Position numbers and translations under genes: made by a program. The notes below the pieces were generated by a model, which saw nothing but the letters and a program-made list of their open reading frames with translations, searched no databases and was not told the DNA's origin. From contig JAUXPL010000032.1 in NCBI GenBank assembly GCA_030683605.1, forward strand, positions 1-64,000: DNA of 64,000 nucleotides, in the 5' to 3' direction. Below, piece after piece: positions 43,628-54,990 of this stretch. This stretch comes from Candidatus Altimarinota bacterium (GTDB taxonomy: Bacteria; Patescibacteriota; Gracilibacteria; BD1-5; UBA6164). Each line of letters starts with the position of its first letter. Position 1 is the stretch's first letter.

Positions 43628-44470
43628 ATGAGAGATATAGAAAAAAGAGCACATGAAACTCAAAAATTTCTTCAAGAAAGAGAAGAAAAAGAAAATCAAG
43701 AATATAAAAATTGAGATGATTCTAATAAACAAAATTATTGGGATAGAATATTTTGTCGTAATTGGTGGCATTCAGATGATGGTGATTTTCCAGTACAACT
43801 TTCAGAATTTAGACAAAAAAATTCTTATTTAGAATCAAATTTTGATAGGTTTATTCAATGAATTATGTTAGCATTGGAAGATTTAGGTTTTACATGAAGT
43901 ATTGAAGATATTTTCATTCTTGACGAACAAGCAAAAAAATATTTAGCAACTCATTCAAGTTTAAGTTCACATTCAAAGCAAGTTGAAAATATTGTGAATT
44001 GAAGTGCTGTAAAAAAAAATAAAACTTCTAGTATAGAATGAGTAGAATTTAGTAGTGAAGAATTAGCTGAAAGGGTTTGAAATTTATTTTATGATAGTTT
44101 AACTTGATTTGTATCTTTATTATGACAAGAAATAAAAAAATGAGATACTAATCTTTTTCAAGTTTGAGAATATCTAAAAAAAGCATCTTTTAGTATATAT
44201 AATGCTTGGACTATTTGTTTACCATATGTTTGAGAATGATTTCCAAACTTAAAACATTCTGATGATATAAAATGAATTGAAATTTCAAGAGAAGAATTAG
44301 TTGAAAGAATTGCAAATTTGACTGATGATTTATTAAAAAAATTTCTATTAGACTTATCTAAAAAAATTCATAAAGATTGACTTGCTGATGAATGAAGATG
44401 AAGAAAAAAATTAGCAACAGAATTATTTGAAGCCTCAAAAAATATTGAACTTGCTTGAAATTCATTGTAA
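43628..44470 (+). CDS. Hypothetical protein in the ADP-ribosyltransferase cluster
   Basis: 280 residues, soluble, helical. Aromatic-rich start (YWDRIFCRNWWHSDDGDFPV) and a Leu-rich C-terminal half. No known domain. Because it follows the toxin-like gene after 53 bases in the same direction it is a candidate immunity or accessory protein. Confidence 0.7.
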
Positions 44471-44482
44471 ACAAATACACAT

Positions 44483-45436
44483 ATGGAAACAATTAATAAA
44501 AATACAGAAGGTATGAAAAAGCCTAATATTACTTATATAATAAAAGTAGTACAAAATGATGGTACTACTATTTATCCTGTATATATTTCTTGAGATGATT
44601 CAAAAGTAGCTGAAGCTGTAGATTATTTTTCAAATCTTTATAGAAATGATTGAATAGTTGAAACAGTTATTGATGATACCTTATTAAATTCTCAAGAATT
44701 AGTATCATGGGAAAGTATAAAAAAATCAATATTTGAAAATACAAATAGTGATAATGTATGAAAACTATTAAAAGATTTAGATAAACTATGAGTATGAGCT
44801 TGGTTTATAGATTTAATGAGAAAAGATTTACAGGTAGAAGATAATAAAAAATTATTATTAACTTACTTAGATGTATCTTGATTTTCAGAAGATGAAAAAG
44901 AAAAAATTAAACTTGCAGTAGATATTTGTCTTGAAGCTCATGAATGACAAACTCAAAAAAGACCTCAAGATTTAGATTGATTAGACGATATTCCTTATTC
45001 AAATCATCCTATAGTTGTAGCATTGATATGAATAAGAGATTTAAAAATGTCAGCTGAAGAAATACAAGCTTGTTTATTACATGATGTTATTGAAGATACG
45101 GAATTTGAAAAAGAAAAATTAGAAGAGCATTTTTCAGAAGAAGTTATCAATATGGTACAAGATTGTAGTAGAAATGAAAATGAAACAAGAGAGCAATTTA
45201 TGAGTAGAATGAAATGACTAAAATGAGGTTCTAAAATTATAAAATGTTTAGATAGATTTCATAATATAATAAGAGCTTTTTCTATTAAAGATCCAAAATA
45301 TATTTCAAGAATTATAAATGAAACAAAAGAAGTTTACTTACCTGCTTTTGAAAGTTTAAAAGAACTTGAACCTATAAAAACATTATTTTTTGATTTATTG
45401 GAAGAGTTAGAAAAATATCACGAAAAAATATCATAA
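44483..45436 (+). CDS. HD-domain protein of the RelA/SpoT hydrolase type
   Basis: 317 residues. The C-terminal two thirds hold the HD_4/SpoT hydrolase pattern: AVDICLEAHEGQTQKRPQ, DIPYSNHPIVVALIGIRD, AEEIQACLLHDVIEDTEFEK and MVQDCSRNE, then a helix KIIKCLDRFHNIIRAF that resembles the KLADRxxN segment. No synthetase or TGS domain. Such proteins cleave (p)ppGpp-like nucleotides. The N-terminal 150 residues are unrecognised. It is 12 bases from the preceding gene and ends the cluster. Confidence 0.8.
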
Positions 45437-45437
45437 T

Positions 45438-45475
45438 AAAAATACCTTAAGAATTTTAACTTAAGGTATTTTTAA
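45438..45475. terminator. Terminator of the cluster
   Basis: AAAATACCTTAAGAATTT...ACTTAAGGTATTTTT stem with T-run, between convergent genes. Confidence 0.85.
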
Positions 45476-45499
45476 AGATTTTTTTACATTACTCTTTTA

Positions 45500-45853
45500 T
45501 TAATTCTTTAACATAAAATTTCTAATTAAATCTTTAACTTCAACTAACTTACTTGAATCAGTTAATTTTATTTCATAATCTCAATTTCAATGATGTCACC
45601 TATTACTAACATCATCAGTAATTCAATAAAAATCATTTATTTCTCATTTTGTATGCTCAGAATCTTTAGTCCATGTTACTGTTTTTCCTGGAATAGTTCT
45701 ACCTAGAGAATAAAGATAGTTTTGTCTTTCCTGACTTCTCCAGCTTTCAGTTATAAAAATGAGATCGTGGTCGAACTCCAAATAGACAACAAAAAAAACT
45801 TTAAATTCAAGTCCCCCCCTTTCTTTAAAGCCCTTCAAAAGGTCAATTATCAT
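45500..45853 (-). CDS. M15-type (endolysin-like) peptidase
   Basis: 117 residues. IFITESWRSQERQNYLYSLG, RTIPGKTVTWTKDSEHTKG and NDFYG match the M15 L-alanyl-D-glutamate/VanY peptidases (pattern 'RSxERQxxLYxxGRT..G..VT....SxHxxGxAxD'), with His and Asp ligands and a later HH. These enzymes cut the stem peptide of peptidoglycan and are often phage endolysins. No signal peptide. The ATG (45853) lies 3 bases past the CCA of the first tRNA-derived unit; an open frame continues upstream into the repeat, so the N terminus may have been replaced by it. Confidence 0.7.
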
Positions 45854-45856
45854 AAA

Positions 45857-46299
45857 TGGTGGGACAACCGGGGCTCGAACCCAGGACCTTTCCAGCTTAA
45901 GCTGGACTGCTCTATCATAAAAAGCAGGCTTAGAGTGCAATCTAAGCCTGCTTTTAATTTTACTTTATTTTAAATGGTTTACCATTTGTAACTTTAGTGT
46001 AAAATGGTGGGACATCCGGGGCTCGAACCCAGGACCTTTCCAGCTTAAGCTGGACTGCTCTATCATAAAAGCAGGCTTAGAGTGCAATCTAAGCCTGCTT
46101 TTAATTATACTTTATTTTAAATGGTTTACCATTTGTAACTTTAGTGTAAAATGGTGGGACATCCGGGGCTCGAACCCAGGACCTTTCCAGCTTAAGCTGG
46201 ACTGCTCTATCATAAAAAGCAGGCTTAGAGTGCAATCTAAGCCTGCTTTTAATTATACTTTATTTTAAATGGTTTACCATTTGTAACTTTAGTGTAAAA
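45857..46299 (-). repeat. Tandem array of three 148-bp tRNA-derived units
   Basis: Units at 45857, 46005 and 46152 (148, 147 bp), joined to tRNA-Lys at 46300. Each, on the minus strand, has a tRNA body lacking the 5' part (TAGAGCAGTCCAGCTTAAGC, TGGAAAGGTCCTGGGTTCGA, GCCCCGGATGTCCCACCA), then a 50-base spacer with a TTACAAATGGTAAACCATTT palindrome, then the hairpin AAAAGCAGGCTTAG...CTAAGCCTGCTTTT. The 3' half is the same as in tRNA-Lys; the anticodon arm is a palindrome TCCAGCTTAAGCTGGA with a six-base loop. Unit 1 has ACAACC instead of ACATCC. Confidence 0.9.
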
Positions 46300-46375
46300 T
46301 GGTGGGACATCCGGGGCTCGAACCCAGGACCTTCTCCTTAAAAGGGAGCTGCTCTACCTACTGAGCTAATATCCC
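46300..46375 (-). tRNA. tRNA-Lys(UUU)
   Basis: 76 bases: GGGATAT/ATGTCCC acceptor, GCTC/GAGC D stem, loop CTTTTAA (anticodon TTT), CTGGG/CCCGG T stem, encoded CCA. The last pair of the anticodon stem (G27-A43) is mismatched. The stop codon of the GIY-YIG gene lies inside its 5' end. Confidence 0.9.
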
Positions 46376-46626
46376 ACAATGTTCTTTATAAAATCAACAT
46401 TTTCTAAATATCTAGATATATGTCAACTTCTTTTTATCTGCTTTTCCAAAATAATAGCTTCTGTTTTATTGTTTATTTGAAAATATCATAATAGAATCTT
46501 TTCTCACATAGACTTTGTACTTTTAGTATTTCATCTTGAGTGTTCTTTCAATCTTCTTTCTATATTTCAGGTATATCAAACATAATATTTTCAATTACTT
46601 CAATATATAATATATACAAAAAACAT
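46366..46626 (-). CDS. GIY-YIG endonuclease domain protein
   Basis: 86 residues, the whole GIY-YIG domain: FFVYIIYGSNGKYYVGYTGN, IERRLKEHSRGNTKSTK and NKTEAIILEKQIKRSGHI. YII and YVG correspond to the GIY and YIG motifs, with the conserved R (ERR) and E (LEKQIK) of the nuclease. Four of the glycines are TGA. It overlaps tRNA-Lys by 10 bases (its TAG is the TTAG of the tRNA) and starts 22 bases from half a tRNA on the other side, so it lies between pieces of tRNA genes. Members of this size are nicking or repair-type enzymes or homing-like. Confidence 0.85.
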
Positions 46627-46647
46627 AATTTTAAATTTAATAGACAG

Positions 46648-46696
46648 GTCATTTCCAGCTTAAGCTGGACTGCTCTACCTACTGAGCTAATATCCC
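46648..46696 (-). pseudogene. 5' half of a tRNA, pseudo-tRNA
   Basis: GGGATATTAGCTCAGTAGGT then AGAGCAGTCCAGCTTAAGCT, GGAAA and then unrelated sequence. It contains the 5' acceptor strand, the D arm and the same palindromic anticodon arm as the array units, but no T arm or 3' end. With the array units it would add up to a complete tRNA. Confidence 0.85.
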
Positions 46697-46790
46697 ATTT
46701 CTTCTAAAGCTCGTGTATTGTATTAAAAAAAAATATAATTGCAAATTTTTTTTATATTTTACTTTATTATAACATAATCCTTATTATTAA

Positions 46791-47657
46791 TTATATTTTT
46801 CTCTTAGCAAATAGTTTTTCTCAATCATATTCCACTATATTTGTAATATTTTCTCAATCGTATACAAATAAATCAACTCATATTTCCAAATCAAACTTTT
46901 GTTCGACTATTAATCAATTATTTATTTTTTGCAAAACATCATTTGGCAATGTTATAAAACTCTTCTTTTTGAATAATTCTTTTATATCAAATGATTTTGT
47001 AGCATCAAATTCATCCAAATTTTGTCCAAATGAAATATCTAGAGAACCTATCTTTGTTCTCCTCAATTTAGTTACATATCATCATGTTCATAACATATCT
47101 CATAAATCATATGCAATGCTTCTGATGTAAGTTCAAGCGCTTACTACTGCTCTTATAGTTGCACTTGGATAACTAAAATCTAATAACTCTATATCTTTTA
47201 TTGTTACTTCCCTTGCTTTCATTTCGAATTCTTCTCATGATCTGATTTTATCCAATGCTTTTTTTCATCACATCTTCAATGCTGAATATTTTGGTGGTAT
47301 TTGAGATATTTTTCCAGTAAAATTTAGATTTAATAATTTTTCAATTTTTTCATTAGTAATAGATTCTTTTGCAATTTTTTGAGCTTCTGATGAAATAAAT
47401 TCTACTTGTGTTCACAAATCAAATGATGGAGAAACTCAGTCTAAATTTACGGTAAAAACATATTCTTTAGTATCTTTTTCGAAATATGGAATGAGTTTGG
47501 TATAATTTCACACAGCAACTAAAAGACCTCCTGTCGCCAGAGGGTCTAGAGTTCATGTATGTCACATTTTTGAAGTATTTAATTTCTTTCTCAGTATTCT
47601 AATAACATCAAAACTAGTAACATCCAAAGGTTTATCAATTAAATAAAATTTATTCAT
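46791..47657 (-). CDS. truB: tRNA pseudouridine synthase B
   Basis: 288 residues: MNKFYLIDKPLDVTSFDVIR, KMGHTGTLDPLATGGLLVAV with the catalytic Asp, and ISQIPPKYSALKMGGKKALD. It makes pseudouridine 55 in tRNA T loops. It starts one base after the signal peptidase stop (TAA-T-ATG). Confidence 0.96.
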
Positions 47658-47658
47658 A

Positions 47659-48309
47659 TTAATAATCAAAACTACTAGGAGAATCAAAAAATCTAGGCTT
47701 AGAATCTATTCATAAATTAGGTTGCATAAATGAAAAAGATTTAAAATTAAAATATCATAAATCTAATAATACTCTACCTGTAATATCACTATCATTTATA
47801 AAATTATTTCTTCACTCAATTGCACAACTAGAAAAACATTCTCTTGAATCTGTAGAATGATTTCTATTATCACCTAAAACAAAATATTGTCATTCTGAAA
47901 GTGTATACTGATGCATTGCTTTACTTCATCATACAAATGTAAATCATTTATTTTCACTATTTAAATATTTTTCATCCAATTCATTATACTCAGTTGTTCA
48001 AGATTTTTTTAAAAAAACTTTTCATTCCTCTATTTTCACAATATCTCAAGGTATACCTATAATTCTCTTCAAAAAATACTTCCTTTCATCACTTATATAA
48101 GGTTTAAAAACAATTACATCTCACCTTTTTGGTTCAGTTAAGTAATAAGAAAGCCTATCAACTATAATAAATTCTTTATCATAATAAGATCAATACATTG
48201 ATTGACCATTAATCTGAAAAGGCATTGCCAAAAATGTTTTTATTATTACAACTACTACAACTATGAATACTAAATCCTTGAAAAAATCTATTATATCATT
48301 TTTATCCAT
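47659..48309 (-). CDS. lepB: Signal peptidase I
   Basis: 216 residues. N-terminal membrane anchor (DLVFIVVVVVIIKTFLAMPF), catalytic Ser in QINGQSMYGSYYDKEF, general-base Lys in KYFLKRIIGIPGDIVKI, and box E FVLGDNRNHSTDSREC. It cleaves signal peptides of exported proteins such as those encoded here. The Ser-Lys spacing is normal. Confidence 0.96.
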
Positions 48310-48379
48310 TATTATTATTATTTTCAGTTAAATTTATATTAATCAGTTTCTATTATACTCTTATATTAATAATTGCAAT

Positions 48380-48412
48380 AAAAAAATACTCTAAATTGAT
48401 TAGAGTATTTTA
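48380..48412 (-). terminator. Terminator of the giant PKD-protein gene
   Basis: AAATACTCTAA...TTAGAGTATTT stem followed by T's on the minus strand. Confidence 0.8.
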
Positions 48413-48413
48413 T

Positions 48414-51400
48414 TTATTTAGTAGTATTTGCTTCATTATCGTCTCAAGTAGATTTTAACCAATCAGGGATTTTCATTCAATCATCCCATAATTCATTTGT
48501 AATATCTTGTTCAATAATTTCATCTGTATTTTTAATATTATCTGTTTTTTTATCTGGTTTTTTAACTACTACCTCTTTTTTTATATTTTTCTTATTAACA
48601 GATTTTTCTCCCTTTTTCTCAACTTTTTTTTCTTCTTTTTTAGTTTCTTCTTTTTCTTCTATTTTTGGTTTTTCCAATTTAACTTCTTCCATTTTTGTTT
48701 CTTCTTTTATAGTTTCACTAACTACTTCATCAGTAAAGCTTCATTTTAACCAATCTGGTATTTTATCATCTTGTTTTTTTGAAGTTTCTTCTACATTTTT
48801 TATCTCATTAAAACTTCATTTTAACCAATCTGGTATATTATCTGTCTCTATATTTGATATCTCATCTATATTTACAGATTTTATTTCTTGTTCTATTTCT
48901 TCAGTTTTAGTTTCCTGTTTTATTTCAGGTTCTTCATATGTTTTTACATCATTAAAGTTTCACTTCAACCAATCAGGTATATTATCTGTCTCTATATTTG
49001 ATATCTCATCTACATTTTCAGATTTTGTTTCTTGATTTATTTCTTCAGTTTTAGTTTCTGATTTTATTTCAGGTTCTTCATATGTTTTTACCTCATTAAA
49101 ACTTCACTTTAACCAATCTGGAACTGTTTCAGTTTTTGTTTCTTGTTTTATTTCTTCTGTTTTAGTTTCTTGTTTTATTTCTGATTTAGTTTCTGGTTTA
49201 GTTTCTGGTTTTATTTCTGGTATTACTTCTTCTGCAAAACTTCATTTCAACCAATCTGGCACTTCATCTTTTTTATTTTCCTGTTTTATATCAGTATTTT
49301 TTAATATTACTTTAATTTCAGGTTTTGTTTCAATAGTTTTGTTATCTATTTTTTCATTATTTTGTATTTCATTCAATATATCACTTAATCAATCATCTTT
49401 TGATTCAATTTTTGATTTTTTAATTCAAGATGTTCTATCAATTATGAAATCTTGAAATCATATATTTTTATCTTTATTAACTATTAAATAATATATATAA
49501 AAAATAAATATAATTAATCCAAATCAAATGATAATATAAAATAACCATTTTAATATATTTATAAGTAAATCAATGAAATTACTAGTAGAAGTATTTTGTG
49601 TTTCTTGCTCTACTGGTCAGATTTCATTTGTAGGAATATTTGATAATCATCAATATATTAATGTTTTTAATATAGCTTTAAAATCTGTTTTTTGTTTATT
49701 AGTCATTACAGTATCACCCGCAATAGCTTTTAATATTTCTGTTCACAAAACTTTATTTTCATCTACATTTTCATTATCTTTTATTGCTTCCAATTTACTT
49801 ACCAAATCAAGATAACAATTAGTTTCTATGGCAGTTTTAATATCTTTACAAATTATAGTTTGAGGTATTAAGTTTTTAAGTGCAATAAAAGCTATTGATT
49901 TTTCACTTTTATCCTTTTGATCATCTACTAATAAAGACTCTAATAAATTTATAATTTCTTCTGAATTCTCTATTTTTGTATCTTGTATAAATCATTCAAA
50001 CTCAAGTATCACATTAGTTTTTTCTCTATTATCAAACCAATCTTCTTGTAATTTTTGAACATACATCATTGCTTTTAATTTATGTTCTTTTGGCAATTTA
50101 TTTACATGTTCTTTCAATTTTTCAATTTTCAACTTAATTGATTCAGAAACTCATTTAAAAACTATGTTATTTAGATCTATTATTTTATCTTCTATATATG
50201 ATTTAATAATAGTTATATCTTTTGAATCTATTACTTCATTTTTTGAATTTTTGATATATAATCTTATTTTTTGAGTTTTATTATCATTTAATACTACATT
50301 TATTACTCCACCTGAAGTATATGAAGTAAATTGTGAATTATCCTCATCATCATCATTAGTTCAATTTAAATCAGAATCAATTTCTATATCGTTATCTATA
50401 ACATAATTAATAATATCTCAATTACTTGCTCATAAATATACAAATACATTTTCATCTCTTTTTTCTAATAATATTTCATTTTTTTCATTTATTGTTGGTG
50501 ATGAAAATATTACTAAACCATTTTTTCTAGATGTAACTATATTTTTTACATTCTTAACTACTTTTTGATTTATATCTTTTACTTTTGTTCATTCAGTAAT
50601 TTTTAAATTTACTAAATGTGAAACTTTATTATCTTTGTATTCATGAATAAATGAATTACTATTTTTTATAATAGTACCATCTCATAAATTCCACTCTGTA
50701 GAATCTGTTGTTCACTTACTATTATTAAAAAATATAAATTTATTTCATATAGAAATATATCAAAAATCAGGAACTAACAAATTAGAAACATTTAATGTAA
50801 CACTTTTAGTATTACTAAATCATTTATGTTTTACTTTTACTTTTGCATGTTTTTCTCATGAAGATATATATTTATGACTAGTTTTACCTGTAGTAGTTTC
50901 TTTATCATAAAATCAGTCTCAATCAAAATCCCAAGAATATTTTACTTTATTTGTAATATCTTGTCATAATATATTTTCTACATTTGCTGTAAAAGTAACT
51001 TCTTCTCATACTGATATTGATGAATTATCAACACTCAGTTTAATGATAGGAGTATTTAAATTATCTCAAGTAAGAGTAATAAAATACTTAGAACCTGTTA
51101 TTTCTTCAGATGTAATTCTTTCTTCATTATTATCTTTCATTACTACTACAAAGTAATAATTTCAAGTAACTTTTGGTAGTACAAAACTAGTATTTGATGA
51201 CTTTGTAGCCCTATATTCTTGTGGTTCAGAATCAATATCTGTATAATAATACCACAAATATGATTGCACTACTCCGTCTCTATCTTTTGCTCATAATGCA
51301 GATACATTTACTATAACTGGATCTGTTGTATCATTTACTAAAGATACATCAAGTGATGATAAAGTTGGTTTCAAATTTCTTACTTCTACATAAGTAGTTG

Positions 51401-53501
51401 TACTATGAGTTTTTCAGCTTGAATTACTTTTTACTGTTAATTTAATAGGAAAACATCATAAATCATCAAATTTTTTTGTAAATTCTCAAGTATTCTTAAA
51501 ATCTTGATTTCATAATTTCCATGAATAAGTCAATCATTTATTATCACCATTTATATCTATACTTTCATTTCAAGAAAATATCACAGTATCAACTCTATTT
51601 AATATATATGCACCCTCTCAACATGCAGATTCCTCAAATATTACATTATTTCTATTCGAATCTAATAATGTAATAAAAGAAAATGGTGAATCTGAGTCTC
51701 ATATATATACACTTTTTGTAAAAGTATTTTGATTATCATTTGTATCTACTACTTTTAATTTTACATTAAATATACCACTTTTATCATATGAATGAGAAAT
51801 TGTATCATTGTTTCATGATTTTTTGTTACCATCTCAAAAATCCCATTCATAAAATTTTGCTTGTGATGATTCTGCTACAAATCTAACTGAATTAGTTCTT
51901 TGAGCAACTCTAGGAAATATAAAAAACTCAACAGAAAGTAATGATTTAACTGGTACTTTTAATTTTTTTTGTGAAATTATATTATCAGGATCTTCCACCT
52001 CTAATACTACTGAATGATCTCATATAGAATCAAATGTATAATATCAAGTAGATCCGTTAAAATTTGGTTCTTCCAAATTAACTCTATCTCAATTTATTAT
52101 CCATGAATATTTTAATTTTCAATCATCTGAAATATCAGGATCATAGCTTTTTGTAGCATCCAAAAATACTTTATTAGGTTTGTTAGGAAAAGGAATAGTA
52201 TTTACAAATTCTGCAATAGGAGGTCTTGAATTAATATATATTATTTTTGAATCAGTATCTGTATCTCATGATAGTTCTGTAACATTCATTTTTACATTAT
52301 ATTTTCATTTTTCATTAAATGTATATGAAAATAATGTTCCTGATTTTCTTAATATAACCGCATCTTTATCCAAATCTATAAGTTCCCAAGCATAAGTTAA
52401 ATTACTATTATTAGTAGAATTTTGTGCTGTAAAAGTAAATTTATCTCACATAAATCATTCATCTGCATTAGATTTGATTGTTGCTATTGGATTATGAATA
52501 CTTATTATAAACTTTTTTTCTACTTTTTTTAATTCATTTGTTTGTAATGTCAAAGTAACTGTATAATCTCATTCTCTAGGATAAATAACTCTCTCTACTT
52601 TTGGATATCAAATATTTTCTCTTATAACTCAGTTTCAAAAATTCCATGTAGTTTTTGCAAATTTTGCTCAAGATGTAGGAGTAGAGCTTGTTGCATCAAA
52701 TAATAAGCCATATTTAGCCTCTTCTGGAGTAAATTTTATTAATTCGCTATTTAATAAATTTACAGAGTTTACTTTTAATATAATTGATGCAATTTTTTCT
52801 TTTACTACAACATCTGCTCTAGATGAAAAAGGTAAAACATCTGTATATCAAGCTTCGTTTTTATGTGCTGATGATACATCTAAAAATACTGAAAATGTTC
52901 ACTCTTCTTTAAATACATGAGAAATAGATAGTCCACTTCACAAAATTACTCTTCTACCATTTTCGTACATCCACCAAGTATAGTTATATGTAGGTATTTT
53001 TGTTCCAGTTGGATCCACTATATTACTTCATCTAAATGTAACTGTTAAAGGAGCATTTCAAGTACTTGGAAACGCTTCTACTTTTCATTTTATTGTTTGA
53101 ATTGTTGTCTTGTCCAAAAAATTTTCAACCGCTACTTGTATAGCAGTATAATTAGAAGTATTATTTGGAAATAATATACCTCTTTCTACTGCAGTTTTTA
53201 AATAATTATAATAATTTTTATTACTTAAACTATCTGGTAGATAATTATAACCTTGTCTAGCATAATCTAATATTAATTTAGCAGATTGTACATCTATTTT
53301 ACCATCCAATTCATATTTATTTCTAAAATTAAAGAATGAATCTGTTATTTTATATCTAAATTCATTGAAAGTACCTTTATCAACCTGTCTAAATTGAGTA
53401 TAGATAGGTTCACTATCTGCTGCAATTACTATACCAGTATTATTGGCAATTACAAGGCAAATAAACATAATTATAGGCATAATTCTTTTTAACATAATCA
53501 T
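48414..53501 (-). CDS. Giant PKD-repeat surface protein with repeat-bearing cytoplasmic tail
   Basis: 1695 residues in one frame. Signal peptide (RIMPIIMFICLVIANNTGIV). An N-terminal S-layer-like region is followed by many PKD-type beta domains with the diagnostic WNFGNG, YEWDFGDGN, YSWDFDGDG and GEYxVxLxV patterns. One membrane segment (LFYIIIGFGLIIFIFYIIYL) lies at about residue 1300. The last 350 residues should be cytoplasmic, Glu/Lys rich, and hold six copies of (I/V)PDWLK(G/S)(S/N)F, spaced 30-60 residues. Probably an adhesin or contact protein whose tail binds a partner. ATG 53495 is an alternative start. Confidence 0.9.
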
Positions 53502-53591
53502 TTTTTATTAAATAGTTGTTTAGTAAATATTAGCATAAAAATCTAATATATGCAAAAAATCTAGTTGTTTTTTTGAATTATATATTTTTTT

Positions 53592-53619
53592 TTGATTAAA
53601 ATAAAACTATAAATACAAT
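53592..53619 (+). promoter_or_regulatory. Candidate promoter for the secreted/thioredoxin-like gene pair
   Basis: TTGATT at 53592-53597, 16-base spacer, TACAAT at 53614-53619; the ATG follows 35 bases downstream. Confidence 0.45.
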
Positions 53620-53654
53620 AATTATTGTTACAAAATTAGTTCAAACTAAAAAAA

Positions 53655-54026
53655 ATGAAATTAACAAATATACTATACCCTGTAATTCTCATGTTAACAA
53701 TATGAGTACCCGTAACTAGATATTATGCTAGTACTCCAGATATAAATGCCTGCGTACTGGATTATGTAGATAATCTAGAAGATAGTGATTATAAATGATA
53801 TATGTATGATATAAATTGAGTCAAACATATTGAACCGCTCAACTCAAGTATGAATGAAAGTTTGAAGCAATACAGAGTATGAGTAACTAATTGATGTTTA
53901 ATGTCTAGTGATAATTTATTTAATGATATGAACAATACTTTTTATTGTACCGTCACTTATTTAATAAGAAATGCTCCTGTAAACGATAAACTAAAACAAC
54001 CATTGTGAATATTAAAAAGTGAATAA
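53655..54026 (+). CDS. Small secreted hypothetical protein
   Basis: 123 residues with a signal peptide (NILYPVILMLTIGVPVTRYY, AS). Three Cys (ACVLDY, NGCLMS, FYCTV) could form disulfides, which fits the thioredoxin-fold gene directly downstream. Not recognised. Confidence 0.65.
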
Positions 54027-54095
54027 ATTTCCTCTTCTAAATATGGCGGGTGAAAAACAAATATATAAAAAAATTTAAATACTAACTAAATAAAA

Positions 54096-54953
54096 ATGTT
54101 TAATTCAAATGCACAAAGAAATACAATTTTAATGATAATAATAGTGTTATGTACTTTAACTATTATATCAACTAATTATATGTTTACACAAAGTATGGTT
54201 ACTCAAATAAATGATAGTATAATGGAAAATGAATACAAAAAAATATGATGAAAAGAAAATTACATAATATTACAAGAAATTCAAAAAAGAGAAATATTAT
54301 CTTATTTAGATAATATAAAAAATGAAAAACCTTGATTAATAAAAGAAATATTTGAAAAACAAAATAATAATAATTCAAACTTATTAGATCCTAGCATTAT
54401 AGATGATTTAAAAAAAGATACCTATATTAAATGAAATACTTGAGCTGTAATTTCTGTTATAGAATTTTCAGATATGGAATGTACTTTTTGTAAATCTCAA
54501 CATACAAGCTGAGTATATAATAATATTTTAGAAAAAAATGATGATAAAGTAAATTATATATTCAAAAATTTTCCACTACCAACTCATAAAAATGCACAAA
54601 AAGAAGCAGAAGCAAGCAAGTGTGTAGAAAATATTGCAGGTTGAGAAAAATACTTAGAATATATAGGTAAAATATTTACAGAAACAAAATCTGGATGAGA
54701 ATGATATAAAATAGAAAATTTATCAACTTTGGCAGAAAATATGTGAGTAGATAAGATAAAATTTAATGAGTGTTTTAATAATGGTATGACTAAAATTCAA
54801 GTAGAAAGAGAATTCGTACAATGAAGAATGTTATGAATTAAATCAGTACCAGCAAGTCTAATATTAAATAACATGACTTGAAAATATAAAATAATATCAG
54901 AAGAATTGGATGAAAAAACTTTAGAAAATATGATTAATGAAATTATTAAATAA
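54096..54953 (+). CDS. DsbA-like thiol oxidoreductase
   Basis: 285 residues, N-terminal membrane anchor (ILMIIIVLCTLTIISTNYMF). A thioredoxin fold of the DsbA/DsbG type: VISVIEFSDMECTFCKSQH, VNYIFKNFPLPTHKNAQKEA, FNECFNNG and IKSVPASLILN with the cis-Pro. The active-site pair is C-T-F-C, not the CPxC usual in DsbA. It probably makes or reshuffles disulfides in exported proteins such as its neighbour and the Cys-rich surface proteins. Confidence 0.85.
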
Positions 54954-54990
54954 AAAACAAGTCTAGCAAATTAGCTGGACTTGTTTTTGA
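54954..54990. terminator. Bidirectional terminator
   Basis: AAAAACAAGTCTAGC/GCTGGACTTGTTTTT stem between convergent genes; it includes the stop of the HIT gene. Confidence 0.85.

Noticed and set aside
45640-45973. Open frames on both strands reading through the first tRNA-derived unit
   Set aside because: Translation of tRNA and hairpin sequence (e.g. NRGSNPGPFQLKL) is a known artefact; only the M15 part from 45853 has support.
45857-46299. Array units as functional tRNAs (UAA anticodon)
   Set aside because: They lack the 5' acceptor strand and D arm, and the anticodon loop would have six bases; only the copy at 46300 folds fully.
45857-46299. Array as a CRISPR
   Set aside because: The units are identical along their whole length with no variable spacers, and no cas gene is near.
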